Source: Desmodesmus armatus (taxonomy: Eukaryota > Chlorophyta > Chlorophyceae > Sphaeropleales > Scenedesmaceae). From it: 64,000 nt of DNA. Below the pieces are notes generated by a model. That model saw only the letters and a program-made list of their open reading frames with translations, ran no database searches and was not told where the DNA came from. Positions 11,806 through 24,723 of this stretch are shown one piece after another (within the stretch, counting starts at the first letter, position 1; each line of letters opens with the position of its first letter). The DNA is taken from the NCBI GenBank assembly GCA_007449985.2, contig VIIQ02000147.1, positions 62,001 to 126,000 of the forward strand, in the 5' to 3' direction. The position numbers and the translations under genes are program-made.

Positions 11806-12230
11806 GGTGGAGGGCTGCAGACCCTGCGACCTGCGTTCAAATCCAGCCAGCATCACAGTGGATCCAGCTGGTTGGGGCAGGCCGAGCGGATGCCCAGGGG
11901 TTTTGTGGGGATACCACCCCATTCACAGAGTTTCGACAGAGGTTTGGAAGGTTTTAGGGAGGGAAGAGGGAGAGACGAGGGGGACGGGAGATGGAGGATC
12001 CTGTCTGTATGCCTTGCTTTCTTTTTGGCATCAGGGCAGCTGCACGTGTGTGTATGGGAGGCGGGCAGGTTGGCAGGCCTCCTGCCCTCACCCACTTGCA
12101 GCTGACTGACCTGCTGCCCAGACCGCACCTCAGCTGGTGTGCTGTCTCCTAGGCATGCATGGAGCTGAAGAACCTTTCGATACGCTCGTGCTCGTGCTCT
12201 TTGGCCGCATTTTCATGTAGAGTTGCCGAG

Positions 12231-12235
12231 TGTAA
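12231..12235 (+). terminator. Candidate polyadenylation signal TGTAA
   Basis: TGTAA about 425 bases after the stop codon of paralog 2, consistent with the chlorophyte polyadenylation signal. Confidence 0.4.
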
Positions 12236-13125
12236 GGGACTGTAGGGCTTACTATACCCCACGCCGTGCCCCAGCAGCTTGCATGTTCACTTGGTACACT
12301 TGTCAGCCGAGTGGCTGATGCAAAACTGAACTCTAGCAAGCAAGCTTGTGAGTTGCCCTGCTAAACCCAACCCCTGTTGGGCATGGCAGTGCGCAGCCGG
12401 CGCCCAGCGTTTGCCCCCTGTCGGGTTGAGCACCCACTGCTTCTCTTCACTTCAGGTCTCAGAGGCCTTGTGTGGGAGGGGTGGGGAGGCTTTATGTAGA
12501 GGTTGTTTTGTGTTGGCTGAAGAGAAGCATCCAGGAGCCTGGTTGCTGGGAACTCTACCACCCGTGTGTCGAGAGTTGTAGGGGCGAGAGCTCCACCACC
12601 CTGTGTATTGTCAGTTGTGTAGGGGTTGAGTACAGTTTGTATGTTGAGGGGAGGGGGCGGGCGGGAACTCTACCACCAGTTTGCGGGAACTCTGCCACCA
12701 GTTTGCGGTAAGACTTGCACTTGGGCCCCCAAACCCCAGCACTCATGGGTGAGGGGACGGGGTTCTTTTTGGCAAGGTGTTGAGGCAGCAAGCAGACACA
12801 GCTGCATTGTTTGCCTTGTGCCTGGGTCTTTAGACTGCCCTACTGGGCTCTAAGGCCCTGGGTTGCAAGGTACATCACTTGGTTTGGTTGAGACACCACA
12901 GCACCCCTGTGGGTGCACCTGCCCTGCCACCTTGTGGGGGTCACCCTTGGTGTGGGGGTGGGTGTTGAGTTGCACAATGCATCTGATTGCACTGCTAGGA
13001 GCACACAGCACAACCAACCTTATCCGTTTGTGTTGGTGGTGGTGGTGGTGTGTGGTTGCTGACAATGCAAGACACACACAACACAACTTTGCCATGTTGT
13101 TGGTGTTGGTCAGTGAGTCATGCCG

Positions 13126-13168
13126 CTAGGAGCACAGCACACAATCCGATTGTGTGCTGTGCTCCTAG
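13126..13168. repeat. 43-bp palindrome with perfect 21-bp arms
   Basis: Positions 13126-13146 (starting CTAGGAGCACAGCACAC) are the exact reverse complement of 13148-13168, separated by a single base. A related sequence (CTAGGAGCACACAGCAC) occurs once more near 12998. It may be the core of a small foldback element or a recent inverted duplication. Confidence 0.85.
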
Positions 13169-15564
13169 TACCAGCAGCTGTTGTCTAGCGTTGTGCACTG
13201 CGTGGTGCATGAGGGGAGAAAAATGAGCCAGCTGATGAGAGTGGATCCACACTCCAACGCTGGTGTTAGTTTCAAAGCTTGAGGTGGTGCCAGCCTTTGA
13301 GAATGATGGGACGCGAAGTTGTGCAGCACTGAAGTGGCAGTTGGAGATTGTGTGCTGCTTGCTGTGGGGTCGTGGAGGGATCTGCTGCCAACTACAAGCC
13401 CTACACCCTGCAGCCTTTCTGTATATCTTACCTTGTGTAGGTACCGGAGGAAGGTATATATGTGAGGAGCAGTCGTTGACGTTTCTGCACCATCAAACAC
13501 ATCGAGCAACTCAATCTGGTGCAGTGTGTCGAGCAGTGCGAGGTGTGAGCAAGGGGTTGGTGCATGTTGCAGTCCGCACAACTACAATTCATGTCTTGTG
13601 AGAGCTCCTGTGCGGTGTGCACTCAGTGCCGTGTGTTGAGTTGTGTTGTGGTGGAAGCAGCTGCTGTTGAGTTTTGGAGGTAGAAGGACGAACACAGCAC
13701 TTGCTGCACAAGACCGCTTGCTGTCGCGAGCCTGGGTTTTTGGTGGATGAGGGAGAAGAGGGCAGGTGTGTGCTGTGCAGGGATGACACAGGCTTTGCTC
13801 TGTGCATCTTCAGTTGCGCATGTGCAGCATGTACATGGCTGTGTTTTTTGGGGATGATCTGCTGTTGGCTGCATGCAAGTGCACTGGCGCCTACACACCC
13901 TATCTTTCATTGATGCAGGCGGACGGAGTGGGCTCATCCTCTCGTGTTTGCTCTGTGTCATGTGGCTTGTTTTGTTGGTGGGGCTGGTGAGCTTGGGGGC
14001 CAGGTGTGTACAGCACATGTGCAGTCACTGTATGTACGGTACATACAACGCCCCAGTATGTGGCCGCGTGGTGATTGGAGGTCTCTATCGAGCGTTGGGT
14101 ATCTCGGAGAGAATCTTTGAAGTTGTATTATCTGTCGGCGAGTATATCTGGCGAGTATATATGGGGTGTGGAACAGGAACCTTACATCACTGCAGCCTTA
14201 TGCTGTGTGTGCTCCCGCCTGCAAAACCTGGTGCTCCTGTCTGAGGGCTGTCCATGGCCGATTGGTCATCATCAGTACAGCGTAGCAGCGTTCTGCGTGC
14301 TAACCAGCAGCGCAGTTTTTGGGGTGCGCGTGCGCAGGATGTAGTAGCAAGGTTGTTGGTGATGCGCATGCTGCGACACGCCCTTGCCGTCTTACTGCCA
14401 CAGCTGTTGATGTTGCTGGAGAGTGTGCGTCTAAACTGTCAAAGATGTTGGTCCGTTTCACCTCACATTGAGTGCTCCTTGAGTGACGCACGCGCGTGTT
14501 GACGGCAGCCGACTGTTACATGCAAACTGTATGTGACGCCTGAGTGTGTAACGATGCAACACAGCCGCTGGGCAGGACTGTTGATGGACACTACTGCTGT
14601 GCATTTGCATGGAGATACACAAGCCTGCAAGACAAACTCTCACTGGCTGCGAGCATTGCATCAGCCCAGACAGAGTGTTGTTGACAGTAGCCCAGCCCAG
14701 CAGGAGGAACAGCCCGCATGACCCAGCACTGATTATCACAGTGGAGCTTTGATGCAACAACCAGCCCAGCAGAAGGGCAGCAACTGGCCAGACACCTTCA
14801 TGTCACAGTGAGCCAAGGGTTTGGGGGCCCCAAAGCTCGTCTAGCTTCAGCTGCACATGCATATGCATCACTAATGCATTACTACTTCTGTTCGTTGGTA
14901 GACACGGCAGCTTCAGCCTCTGCGAATCTACTACAACATCTCACTGGCTGCGACTTGAGAAAGGGCTGCATCAAACTACACTGTGAACTAAACCATCCAC
15001 ACCACACAGCAACATTGCTGCCCGACAGATGGCATGGTAACAAGCTGCCACAAGTGATGGAATTACCAAACATGTCAGAGCCAATAAAACACAACAGCTG
15101 TCAGAGCCAAATTGCAAGTGCAATCCGCCCTGGCAGATAGGGCTTTTCCTGTCTCGGCGGCTTGCCATGATTGTTTTTGTGCATAACAACAGTGTGCGCA
15201 CATTCACAAGCAAACCACCCTGGCAGACTTGACCCAGTGGTCTCAACCGCTGGCTGCTGCCCCCACCACTTCCCCAGCGGCAGTTGAGCAAGCGGTCAGT
15301 CAGCACCTCATAGCGGCTGTTCTACACGGCAAGTGCCAATGCTTGAGGCCCGTCAACACACCACCCCACAATCACCACTACCAATTCTTGTCACACTAGT
15401 AAGGAGTGCGTCTCCCTGCTTGGTGTGCAAGTGCACCCAGCGCAGCCGTGACCTGTCACAACTGACACCACCACATGGCAGCCACAGAAAAATGCAAGCA
15501 GCTACTGTATATGGCTGCTGTCATGACCAACAACATGCCCAACGACAGCCGTCATGCAAACCTA

Positions 15565-15910
15565 CCTCTGCGCGCCTGCTGCTGCAGCAGCAGCTGCGAG
15601 TGACTTGCACAAAGGCTTGTGCTGAGGCCAGTGTCTCGGACAACCCCGCCCACGGGGCTGTGCCGCACCCAGCACAGAGCAGCTGCGCCTCGACACCAGC
15701 TGCACCTCTGTAGGGCCACTGATCATGATGTTCACACAGCAAGGGTGATTGCAAAAGTGTGGCAATGCAATGCTGCATAACATCAACCCAGTCGCATGCA
15801 ACTGCTGCACCAGTGCTGCTAGTGATGCATCACTCACCCCATCCTGCCGCACCGCCTGCTGTGCTGCTGCCAGCGCCTCCAGGCTGAACTGCCGTAGGTC
15901 CGACCCCGCA
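15565..15910 (-). pseudogene. Decayed C-terminal fragment of a MYND-finger gene
   Basis: The minus strand encodes a segment clearly related to the C terminus of the three MYND proteins downstream: DGVSDASLAALVQQLHATG, then a finger start (HFCNHPCCVN), SGPTEVQLVS, and a finger end (WPQHKPLCKSLA). The middle of the finger, which in the intact genes carries Cys-x-Cys-x-x-Cys and Tyr-Cys-x-x-x-Cys, is scrambled by small shifts. The upstream 900 residues are missing. This is best read as a relic of a former fourth copy. Confidence 0.75.
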
Positions 15911-16065
15911 GCTGCTAGTGTAGCGTGCAGTACAAGGAATGTGACGCCACATACATCTTCAGAAGTTGTGGTTGACAGCGCCTCCAGCTGCTGCCTGGAG
16001 TGACGCAGGTGCCCACCGCAGCAGCTGCTATTGTGGCGTGCAGTACAAGAGACGTGGAAACAGCT
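15882..16065. repeat. Degenerate tandem duplication beside the MYND relic
   Basis: Two related segments occur in tandem at about 15882-15945 and 16000-16060. Both contain GCAGCTGCTA, then a variant of TGTAGCGTGCAGTACAAG. The second copy extends the relic's alanine-rich coding stretch away from its finger end. Confidence 0.6.
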
Positions 16066-16522
16066 ACATAAGCAGACATTGTGGCTACCATGCTCTGCAG
16101 CTGCGGCAGCAGCAACAGCCGCTGCACCTTGTAGCTGCTTTGCTCTGCCCCAGCGCTGGGGCACTGCAGTGAAGCAGATTCAGTCTCGTCCAAAACAACA
16201 GCAAGGCTTCTAACCACTACAAAGTAACACACACTCCATGCATTCACGATGCAATCTGTACGAGGTTCATCCCTCGTGTTCACGCCATCCCGCCCATCGA
16301 TGGCCATGGACCTGTCCATGGCGGTAGCGGGTATTGGCGCGCGAAACGTCCATATGCTGCCTCGTTATTTGTGACACTCGTGAGGATTTATGTACTGTGA
16401 CACGTCAAGACCCCATATACCTACCAACGAGGCATTCTCTCGCCAGCAAGTTCATCCACTGCAGGCGCACGTGTCCTTCGAACGAGCCTTGTGAGGCTTT
16501 GATTTCCCTGGAAATTCGCAGC
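16066..16522. other. Short gap before the first MYND gene
   Basis: Nothing supportable except a short foldback around 16298-16325 (GGCCATGGACCTGTCCATGG). It forms the upstream flank of the MYND gene at 16523. Confidence 0.4.
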
Positions 16523-19500
16523 ATGGCGCGCAGTGTCGTGCAATGTTGGGAGAATGCCATCAGCCTGCTGCACACGTGACCAAGGACCCTGCCAGCAGTG
16601 CAAGACAGGAAGTGTACCCTGCCATGGGATTCTTCCTTTCCAAGGTGTTCAACATCGATTTGCCCAAGTCAACCCGTAAGAAGCTGGTGCAGCAGATGCA
16701 GGTGCGCACATGCAAAAGACCCTGTCAGGGCATCAAGAAATTGGTGCCACCTGGCACAGCAGCACTGCATATCTGCCGTGCCACGCCAAATGGCAGTTGC
16801 ACGACCCAGTTTGAGGCCTGCGCATTCAACATGGCATGGCATGCATACACACTCTTATGTAACAGAAGGGCAGCAGTTTGGGGGCTGTACTGCTTTGCAG
16901 ACACGAGGAATGAGCAGCAGCATTTCTCGTAGGTTTGTTGAGGGTGCTGTACTTGCCCCTGCAATAATTGCAGGTGCCCCTGATCATTGGCAAAGCTCTC
17001 AGCAAAGCAGCGCAGCACAGCCCCCAGTCACCAGGGATGTATGCAGCCCTATACATGCTTGATGTCCTGCTGAAAACAGCCTCAACATCAGCAATCCTGA
17101 AGTACGGTGCGACTGCCAATACAGCCGTTGATGTCAGCATGCGGCAGCAGCTGCAGCAAGCAGGGGTCTTGCAGCACCTCACAGCGGTCATGGCAGGGCT
17201 GGCTGCAGACCTGCGCAGTGACGCAGCAGCACTTGCAAGACAGAGCAAGGACCAGCGCTGCGCCAACCTGGGCCGGTTTTCAGGTGGCGAGGGGTCTAAC
17301 TGTACACCACAGGTCGCCCTGAAGATTGTGTCCCAAGTACACCCCAGCCTCAGGGTTCTGTGGGGTTCTGTGGATCAGACAGAGGAGGCCAACAGCATTG
17401 CCTGGCTGGGAGATCCCAGTGGGCATGCAGAGGCCGCCATGCAGCTGTGCACCGCAGCGCTGCAGCATGTCAGCAGCGTGCTGAAGCACGTGGTACCCAT
17501 TGCTCAAAAGAGGGCGCCAGAGCAAGCAGCTGAGGTGTCGAAACACCAGGACAAGGTCATCTTAGCAGCAAAGAGCTTGAAGATCTTCCAGGACTTGGAA
17601 GATGCCAACAGTGCGCTACATCACACACAGCTGCACCTCTCGCCCCACTGCTTGCCGCACCTTGCAATGCTGCTGGTGCTGCATGCTACTTGGCTCGGCT
17701 GGGGCTGCAGCCTTACGACAACCAGCCGCCACGGGCGCATGCTGGCCCAAAGCAGCAGGGGCGGCAACCGCACTGGGCTCGCTGTTGGCCTCAGCAGCAG
17801 TGAGGCAGCTAGAGCTACTCCTCCCATACCCCTGCAGCTGCAGCTGCTGGATCTCTTGGGCTTATCCCCTCAGCTTATCATGTTGCAGTCGCAGTGGGTG
17901 GACTGTTTGCAGTTGAGCCACCACCTCCAAGCCATCTTGGCTGCATGTGCCGGCTGCTATGACGCAGCTGCAGGCCTGTGCTCCACAAAACCAGAGCAGC
18001 AGACGGAAGCAGAGCAGCAGTGCTGGCGCTTTGAGCAGCAGCTGTGGCTGCTGCTGCCGTCGGTGCTGCTGCCGTGTGCTCACCGTCTGCTGCTGTCACC
18101 CGTCAGCCTCCCCATCGACCCGGTACAACCAGAGATGGAGGAGTGTGTGGCTGGGCTCTTGGAGCAGAGCGGGAGGGAGCTGGTCACATACAGCAGGCTG
18201 CAATGCTGGCTGGGGGGAGACCTGCCGCGCGATAGGGCCAGTGTTTGGATGCAGGAGGTGTTGGGAATGGCGCTGCAGCTGGCGGACCTGTTGCTGCTGC
18301 AGCAGCAGCGCCCGCAGGCTCAAGTGCAAGGGCAAGCTGCAGCTGCTGCTGCTGTTGACCTTCAGAACAGCATACAGGCAGCACCTGCCAGCAGCAGAGT
18401 TGACGATGATTTTCTGATCTACCACATCAGCAATCAGATGCGCCAAGGCTGCACGGCGCAGCTGTCGGCGCTGCTGTCGACGCTGGTTTATGAAAGCCGC
18501 AGATTGTTTCTCAGCAGCAGCGCAGCCCATTGCCCACCAATCGACAGCATCGGCAGTTCTGCTGGCGACGCTGAAGCATTTGAGGCAACTCCCTCCTCAT
18601 CCTCATCCCCATCTTCGTCGTCCCCTTCCTCCTACGTGCCGCCCGTGGCCGAACGGTTCATCGAGGTCTGCACCGCTCTGGAGGCCGGGCTGCGTGCAGT
18701 CACCACAGCAGCACAGCGCGTGACGGTCGGCATACCGCAGACGCTGATCGGCTTTTGCTTGCTCGGGCAACTCATCGGTGACGAGGATGGCGACAAGTTC
18801 CCCCTCGCGTTGCACATCGGCATACGTGCATCGCTAGGGCTGGACCTGCAGCAGTTTTACAGCGTGCTCAGCACCGTGCAGAAGCTGGGCCGCTGCAGGG
18901 CAGGAACGGCTGACGAGCTGTGCTGGGGGCAGCAAGTGGCAGACACATGCTGTTGGGCAGCTGCACAGGCAGCCGTTGGGCTGCTGCAGGCTGCGTTGCC
19001 TGATGCTTCCAGAGCAGCAGCAACAGCTGCAGCAGTAGCACTAGCGGAGGAGGAGGAGGAGGTTGAGGTGGAGTACCTGCCTAGCCTTGTCATCTTTGGC
19101 CGCTGCTGCCTGCTTTGGGGAGAGCAGTTGGAACAGCAGATGCCTACGCTGCTGCTCCAGGCGCAAGGCGAATTGCAGCAGGAGGGATGCAGGGGGAGTA
19201 CAGTGCAGCGCATGTGTGCATCCAAGGGTGGCAGCAGGGAGCAGGCGCTGCTGCAGCTGTCATCAGTGCCAGGCGGCCTTGCAGGCTACAAAGGCTGTTA
19301 GGCATAGTGTCATCATGGGTGGGTGGCAGCACTTCAGGTGGGGTGTGCATAGCACTGGCAGCAGCTGCTGCTGGGGACCCAGATGGGGTCAAGCAGCAGC
19401 TGAAGGCGCTGTCAGCAGCTCAAGTAGCGGTGTGGCAGCAGGGTGTGAATGATTATTCACTGGCGGCACTGGTGCAGCAGCTGCAGGTGACCGGGGTGAT

Positions 19501-19765
19501 GCTTAGCGGCATTGCTGGGCCACACTTCTGCATCAACCCCGCCTGCAGCAACATCAGTGGGCCCACAGACGCGCAGCTGGTGTCGGGGCGTAGCTGCGCA
19601 TGTGCGGGGTGTCGCATTGCCCGCTACTGTGGGCGGGACTGTCAACGGCTGGACTGGCCACAGCACCAACATGTGTGCAAGGTCATGGCAGCAGCATCCG
19701 CTGCTGCCGCAGCAGCAGAGGCAGCAGCGGCTGAGGCAGCAGCAACAGCAGATGCACATTTATAG
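16523..19765 (+). CDS. MYND-type zinc finger protein, copy A (frame broken twice)
   Basis: Two exons: 16523-16701 and 16974-19765. The junction (LVQQMQ then VPL) sits exactly where the other two copies are spliced, in phase 0. The product would be about 990 residues: a long helical, Ala/Gln/Leu-rich region followed by a C-terminal MYND finger (NPACSN, then CACAGC, YCGRDC, and His and Cys in HQHVC). Two frame breaks are present, near 16573-16582 and near 19170-19200. Each is repaired by assuming one missing base, after which exon lengths become exact multiples of three (180 and 2793). Without that repair the first frame stops at 19301 and loses the finger. MYND fingers usually bind proline-rich partners; the specific role is unknown. 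It is either a gene with assembly errors or a young pseudogene. Confidence 0.7.
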
Positions 19766-20927
19766 GCGGGCTTGCTCAGGCGCAAGTCCTTGCCGTTGTT
19801 GGTGTTGTGTTATCCGATAACAAGTTGTTGAGACTCTCAACTTCATGGCATGGCCGTCACTGTGACAGTGTGCAACGTGCTGTGGTGTGCTTCTTTGGTG
19901 TGTTGACTGTCAATCGTAGTTATTGCTTCCTTTGACAAGGTTCGGCCGCCAATTGTAATGATTGTTGTGTTTGTTTCCGCTTTGGGAACAAAAGCTGTGC
20001 ACAATGATGGTCAATCAACACCTGGCCAAGGGGCCGCCGCTTGGCAACACAGCTTTGACCGATTAGTTCGGTTAAATGCAGTGAGGCCAGTAGCACTTCT
20101 GCAGTCAAGGAACGCTCCTTGCCCACATCTCAGACACTGATCAGTGCACAACTTCGGTGCATTTGCCATGATTTGTCCCTGGCACTGTTCTGTAGGCGGA
20201 TACATCAACAGACATGTTCGCACCACACAAGGCACAACTCCACCCTTACCATGTTGTGAGCAGCCACAAGGCAGCAAGCAACAGAGGTGCAACATCCAAG
20301 TTCACAAGGGATAATGACTTGATGTCCAAAAGTACAAAAGCGCCAGGACTCTCTGGTCTGAGCCATAGTGTTTGTTCTTTCTGGTTTGTTCTGCCATCTC
20401 TGTGATATTAGTGAATGGCTGGCATGAGCTCTTGAGCTTCATAGCTGCAAGTGTAACTTTGATTTGAACAGCAGTACAGATGGCGCTCTCTCCACAACAC
20501 ACCACTCCTGGCTCGCCAGTGGCTCACTACCACTACATCAACACATAAAAGACACAGTCGTAAACGCCCTCAGGGTTGTAGGCTACAACAAACTTGCTGG
20601 CCATCTGATGCTGACGGTCAGTGTCACAAGTTCAACAACACCATAATGGTACGTACACCAAACAGTCCTACCAGTTGCGATGCAACACTCCATTAGCAGA
20701 AATCACTCCAGGAAAAAAATCCAGGAAAGAAAGACAGCAAGCCAACCATCTGCCATTGCCTTGGCACCACATCGGTTCATAATGAGAGCATTGGTGTGCA
20801 CATGCACACTTGAACGCACACCATGTGTTTAGCACATGGAACCAGCAATGGATGCTAGAAGCTCCCATGATGACCAAAGCCATGACCACTGACAATGTCA
20901 TGTCGCAAATGTAAGACCTATGTACAG
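19766..20927. other. Convergent intergenic region
   Basis: Separates the 3' ends of MYND copies A (plus) and B (minus). Apart from the TGTAA at 19954 I see no gene or strong repeat here. Confidence 0.5.
19954..19958 (+). terminator. Candidate polyadenylation signal TGTAA
   Basis: TGTAA about 190 bases after the stop of MYND copy A. Confidence 0.45.
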
Positions 20928-23900
20928 CTAGGCACCCGGCACTGTAGCGGCTGCAGCAGCCAAGGTCTTGCAAATAGGCTTGTGCCTAGACCAAGCCTGC
21001 CGCTGACAGACCCGCCCACAGTAGCGGGCGACGTGGCACCCCGCACAAATGCAGCTGCGCCCCGACACCAGCTGCACCTCTGTTGGCCCACTGATGTTGG
21101 TGCAAGCGGGGTTGTTGCAGAAGTGCGGCACTGCAATGCCGCTCAGCATCACCCCGGTTGCCTGCAGCTGCTGTACCTGTGTTGCCAGTGATGCATCACT
21201 CACCCCCTCTTGCCACACCTGAGCTGCTGCCAACGCCTCCAGCTGCTGTTTGAGTCCTTGCAGGTCCCCACCGCCAGCAGCTGCTAATGCTGTCTGTGCC
21301 TCAGGGGATGTGAGGCGATCAACCCAAACGAATGCCGCAGCTGCCAACTCCTCAAGCCCGCAGGATGGGGCATCAGCAGCTGCTACTCCCTCCTGCCAGG
21401 GCACGCAAACGCTAGCCGCACTGTGCACTGCCAGCACCCCTGTCTGCTGCTGCTGCTGCTGCTGCTCGTCCTGCTGCCACAGCAGCTGTGGAATGGCAGC
21501 GCCAGATGCCAGCAGCAGCAGCAGCTCAGGCGACTGCTGGTGCAGCTGCTCTGCCCACACTAGGCAGCAGCGGCCCAGGATCACAAGGCTGGGCAGGTAG
21601 TCCGCCTCGGTGGGGTGCACTACTGCAGCTGGCGTGGCCTGAGCCTGCTCGCCTACTGTAGGTGCTGCTGCTGCTCCTAAGCGTGCTGCTGGGGTCCCTG
21701 CCTTCAACAGCTCGACAGCTGCCTCTGCCGCTGCCCAGCAGCCCATGTTTGCTGCCTTCTGCCCCAAACACAGCTCCTGCGCCACCCCTGACTTGCAGCG
21801 GCCCAGCTTCTGCACTGTGCTGAGCACGCTGTAAAACTGCTGCAGCTCATGTGCCAGCGACGCAGGCCCACGCAGGCCGATGTGCGCTTTGAGCGTTGAC
21901 TGGTAGCTGTCACCGCTGAAGAACAGCATGCGTATGCAGCAGTCTATCCCCGGGGTGTCCTCCAAGTCGCTATGGCCGCGCTGCTTTGCTGCTGTGAAGG
22001 CGCGCATTCCGGCTTCAAGGGCGGTACATACCTCGCCAAACCTTTCCGCTACCGGCGGTGCAGGAGCAGTCCCCACAGCTGCCGCGTCATGCATATCGGC
22101 GCTGCTGGGCGGCCGTGCAGTGCCGCTGTCAAGGACCAGCCGCGCCAGCAACTCCAACACCTCCTTTGCGCACCCGGGTCGCCTCAAGATCAGGTCAGTG
22201 CTGATGGTGGCATTGGAGGACACTGGTGCTGCTGGTGTGCTGGTGCCCCGCTGAGTGTTTCCTGCTGCAGCAGCATCAGCAGCGGCAGCCCCGGCCTGCC
22301 GCTGCGGCTGCAGCAGCAGCTGGTCTGCCAGCTGCAGCATGCAACCCAACAGCTCCCCCGCCCAATCAGGGTGTGGCTGCCTGAAACTGAAGGGCGCGCC
22401 AACCAACCAGCAGGACAGCATGGTGGCAGCATGGATGGCCTTTTGGGTGGTTTGAAGCATCACAGTGGCCACATTTTCTTGGAACAGCTCCCCAGGTCCC
22501 CGGGCGGCTGTGAGGGGTCCCTGATGGTGCCGTCAGCGAGCATCACAAGCTTGCCGACACACGGTAGCAGCACTGCCGGCAGTAGCAGGCAGAGCTGCTG
22601 CTCGACCCGCCAGCAGACCCGCTGCTTCTGCCTCTCTGCCTCATCCTGTGTGCGAAAGACATCTAAGACTGCGCAGTGGTAGGTACTGAGGGCGTGCACT
22701 CCTGCGACTAGGCTGGGTGTTGTCTCAGAAGGGCTGGGCTGCTGCTGCACCAGTGCTGGCAGCTGAGGGTGCAAGCCCAACAGCTCAAACAGCTGAAGCT
22801 GGCAGGGTGTGGCGGGGACAGGCTCACTGGTGTTGCTGCCGCCGCCATTGTCAGACCCGCTGCCAGCAGCAGCAGTAGCAGCACCAGGCTGCTGCTGTTG
22901 TGCCTTCTGCTTGGCGCTGCTGCCACTGTCTCTGCCGCTGTCCCTTTTGCTGCCGCTCCCCCTCCTTCTGCTGCTGGAACCCGTACTGCTGCCTCCCAGC
23001 CCCTGCCTGCCACTGACTTCCAGCTGGCTGCATGCCATGCTGAACCATGAGGTTTTCACCGCTACCAATGCCGCCAAATTCGGCAGGCAATGGGGTGAGA
23101 GCAGCAGCTGCTGGAGCTGCTGCTCCGCCAGCTGCTGTGCCTGCATGCCCAGGGGGGCTCTGGCGTGCTCGGCAGCCCCGGAAAACAACACCACCAAGCT
23201 CTCATTGAAAGCTATGACTGCTGCTACTCTGTCCTGCAGCGCTCGCAGCAGCGCGTCTGTGTGCTGGGGCTCCCTCTGCTTCACAGCGGGCAGCACGTGC
23301 TGCAGGACACTGCTGGTGTGCTGCAGCGCTGCGGTGCACAGCTGCATGGCAGCCTCTGCATGCCGTATGCTGGGGTCACACAGCCAGGTGTGGCAGCTTT
23401 CAGAGGCTGTCTGACCTGGGGGGCTCCACAGCTGCCTCAGGGCGAGCAGCACACGACGTAAACACACCATGATTGCTGCCTGGCGCTGCGGCTCACAAAT
23501 GTTGCCCAGAGTGGGGGCGTCAAGGGCGCAGCACAGCTCCTCCTCGCTCTGTCCTTCAAGTGCTGCTGCTTGGCTGCGCAGGTCTGCAGCCAGCGCTGAC
23601 ATGACTGCTGTGATATGCTGCAGGACCCCTGCTTTCTGCAGCTGCTGCCGCATGCTGATGGCTAGGTTGCCGGCAGCACCATCTTTCATGAGGCCTGCAA
23701 TGATGGCTGTGCCGAGCAGGGTGTCCAGCACACACAAGGCTGCAACTGTCCCTGGCGCCTTCCAGCTGTGCTGGGCTGCTGTGCTGAGAGCCACACCAAC
23801 ATGCAGGGGCACCTGCATCAGCACACAGCAGCAGCAGAGTTGGGCGCTGGTCAGCGCATGTGAAAACAGGGTGGCAGTCATCTTGGACCCCCACACACTA

Positions 23901-24337
23901 AGCACTGCAGGGTGGTTGAGAGCATGCATCACAGCGGCGCATGGGACCGGGGTGCAGTGCCCAACTTGGAGATGCTCATAGTGCGTTTGAAGCAACTGCT
24001 CATGTACAGTGGGAATCAACCAACGGGATGACTATTGCTTCGTAAACACTGACATCATGGACGTGGATTCGACATCTGGCCATGAGCCCGCACAGTATCA
24101 CATAGCAGCACAAGCAGCAACATAGTACTGCTGCTGTGTGGTGTCCGCACGTACCTGCAGTTGCTGCACAAGCTTCTTCAAGGTAGCTTTAGGTAAATCT
24201 AGAAGGCTCTGCAGCTTTGTCACCAGGGCCTCCACCCTCGTACACAGGAAGGGGTCTGAACAGCTGGCAAGGTCCTTGGTCCCATCCTGCAGCAGCTTGA
24301 CTGCCTCCTGCCACAAACCGACAGTGCTTGCACTCAT
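20928..24337 (-). CDS. MYND-type zinc finger protein, copy B (frame broken once)
   Basis: Two exons on the minus strand: 24337-24155 (61 codons, starting MSASTVGLW) and 23812-20928. The donor is CAG|GTAC and the acceptor is TGCAG, phase 0. The order of conserved blocks matches copies A and C: LKKLVQQLQ, SMRQQLQKAGVLQ, EAAMQLCTAALQH, LQLFELLGL, PPVAERFGEVCTALEAG, FYSVLSTVQKLG, LPSLVILGRCCL, then the finger (CNNPAC, CICAGC, YCGRVC, and His and Cys in RHKPIC). The predicted length is about 1022 residues. One frame break lies near 22478-22500 in a run of C/G; one missing base restores an exact multiple of three (2886). It is head to head with copy C over 386 bases. Probably an intact gene with a sequence error; specific function unknown. 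Confidence 0.75.
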
Positions 24338-24723
24338 GTGACACGTTTTAGCAATTGAGTTTTTGTCAAAGGAACGTCTCAAGAAGGAACAGGTGTGCAG
24401 GAGCTTCCGGTGCTGTCCAGTATGGAGGCAGCAGCACCTGGCAAACTCCAGCCTGGCAGGGCCTGCGTGATCAGAGCCAGTACTGTTTGTACATCTGGCT
24501 AGGACCTAGAGATATGCAACATATGCAGCATCTTGTATCAAAAACGTCGCTGAACAGTCACTGTAACAGATAGTGTGATTCTCGTGGTGTGTCCAATGGC
24601 AACGCCGTAGTTTGTTTGGCAAACAAAGCAATCGAGACGATATCAATTTCTCAGTATCTGGCGGGTGCATCAGAGGCTCGTTTCGGCAACAGTTGGCGCC
24701 CTTGCGGGAAGGGCCTTGCCTCC
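24338..24723. promoter_or_regulatory. Shared upstream region of divergent MYND copies B and C
   Basis: Only 386 bases separate the two start codons, so both promoters and 5' untranslated regions must lie or overlap here. No canonical TATA element is evident. The arrangement suggests a bidirectional promoter, which is inference from spacing alone. Confidence 0.45.

Larger units (their letters stand above)
11806..15564. other. Intergenic region with short repeats, no gene seen
   Basis: About 3.8 kb after paralog 2. A motif close to GGGAACTCTACCACC recurs four times between 12548 and 12711. A TGG-rich microsatellite lies near 13030-13050 and a palindrome at 13126-13168. No open frame resembles a known family or continues across splice sites. 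Confidence 0.5.

Noticed and set aside
15562..16164. The 200-codon minus-strand frame as an intact gene
   Set aside because: Only its C-terminal half resembles the MYND proteins, the finger is scrambled, and the rest is a local duplication.
19115..19301. Stop at 19301 as the true end of MYND copy A
   Set aside because: The sequence matching the other copies continues in the next frame through the complete zinc finger, so a frame break is the better reading.
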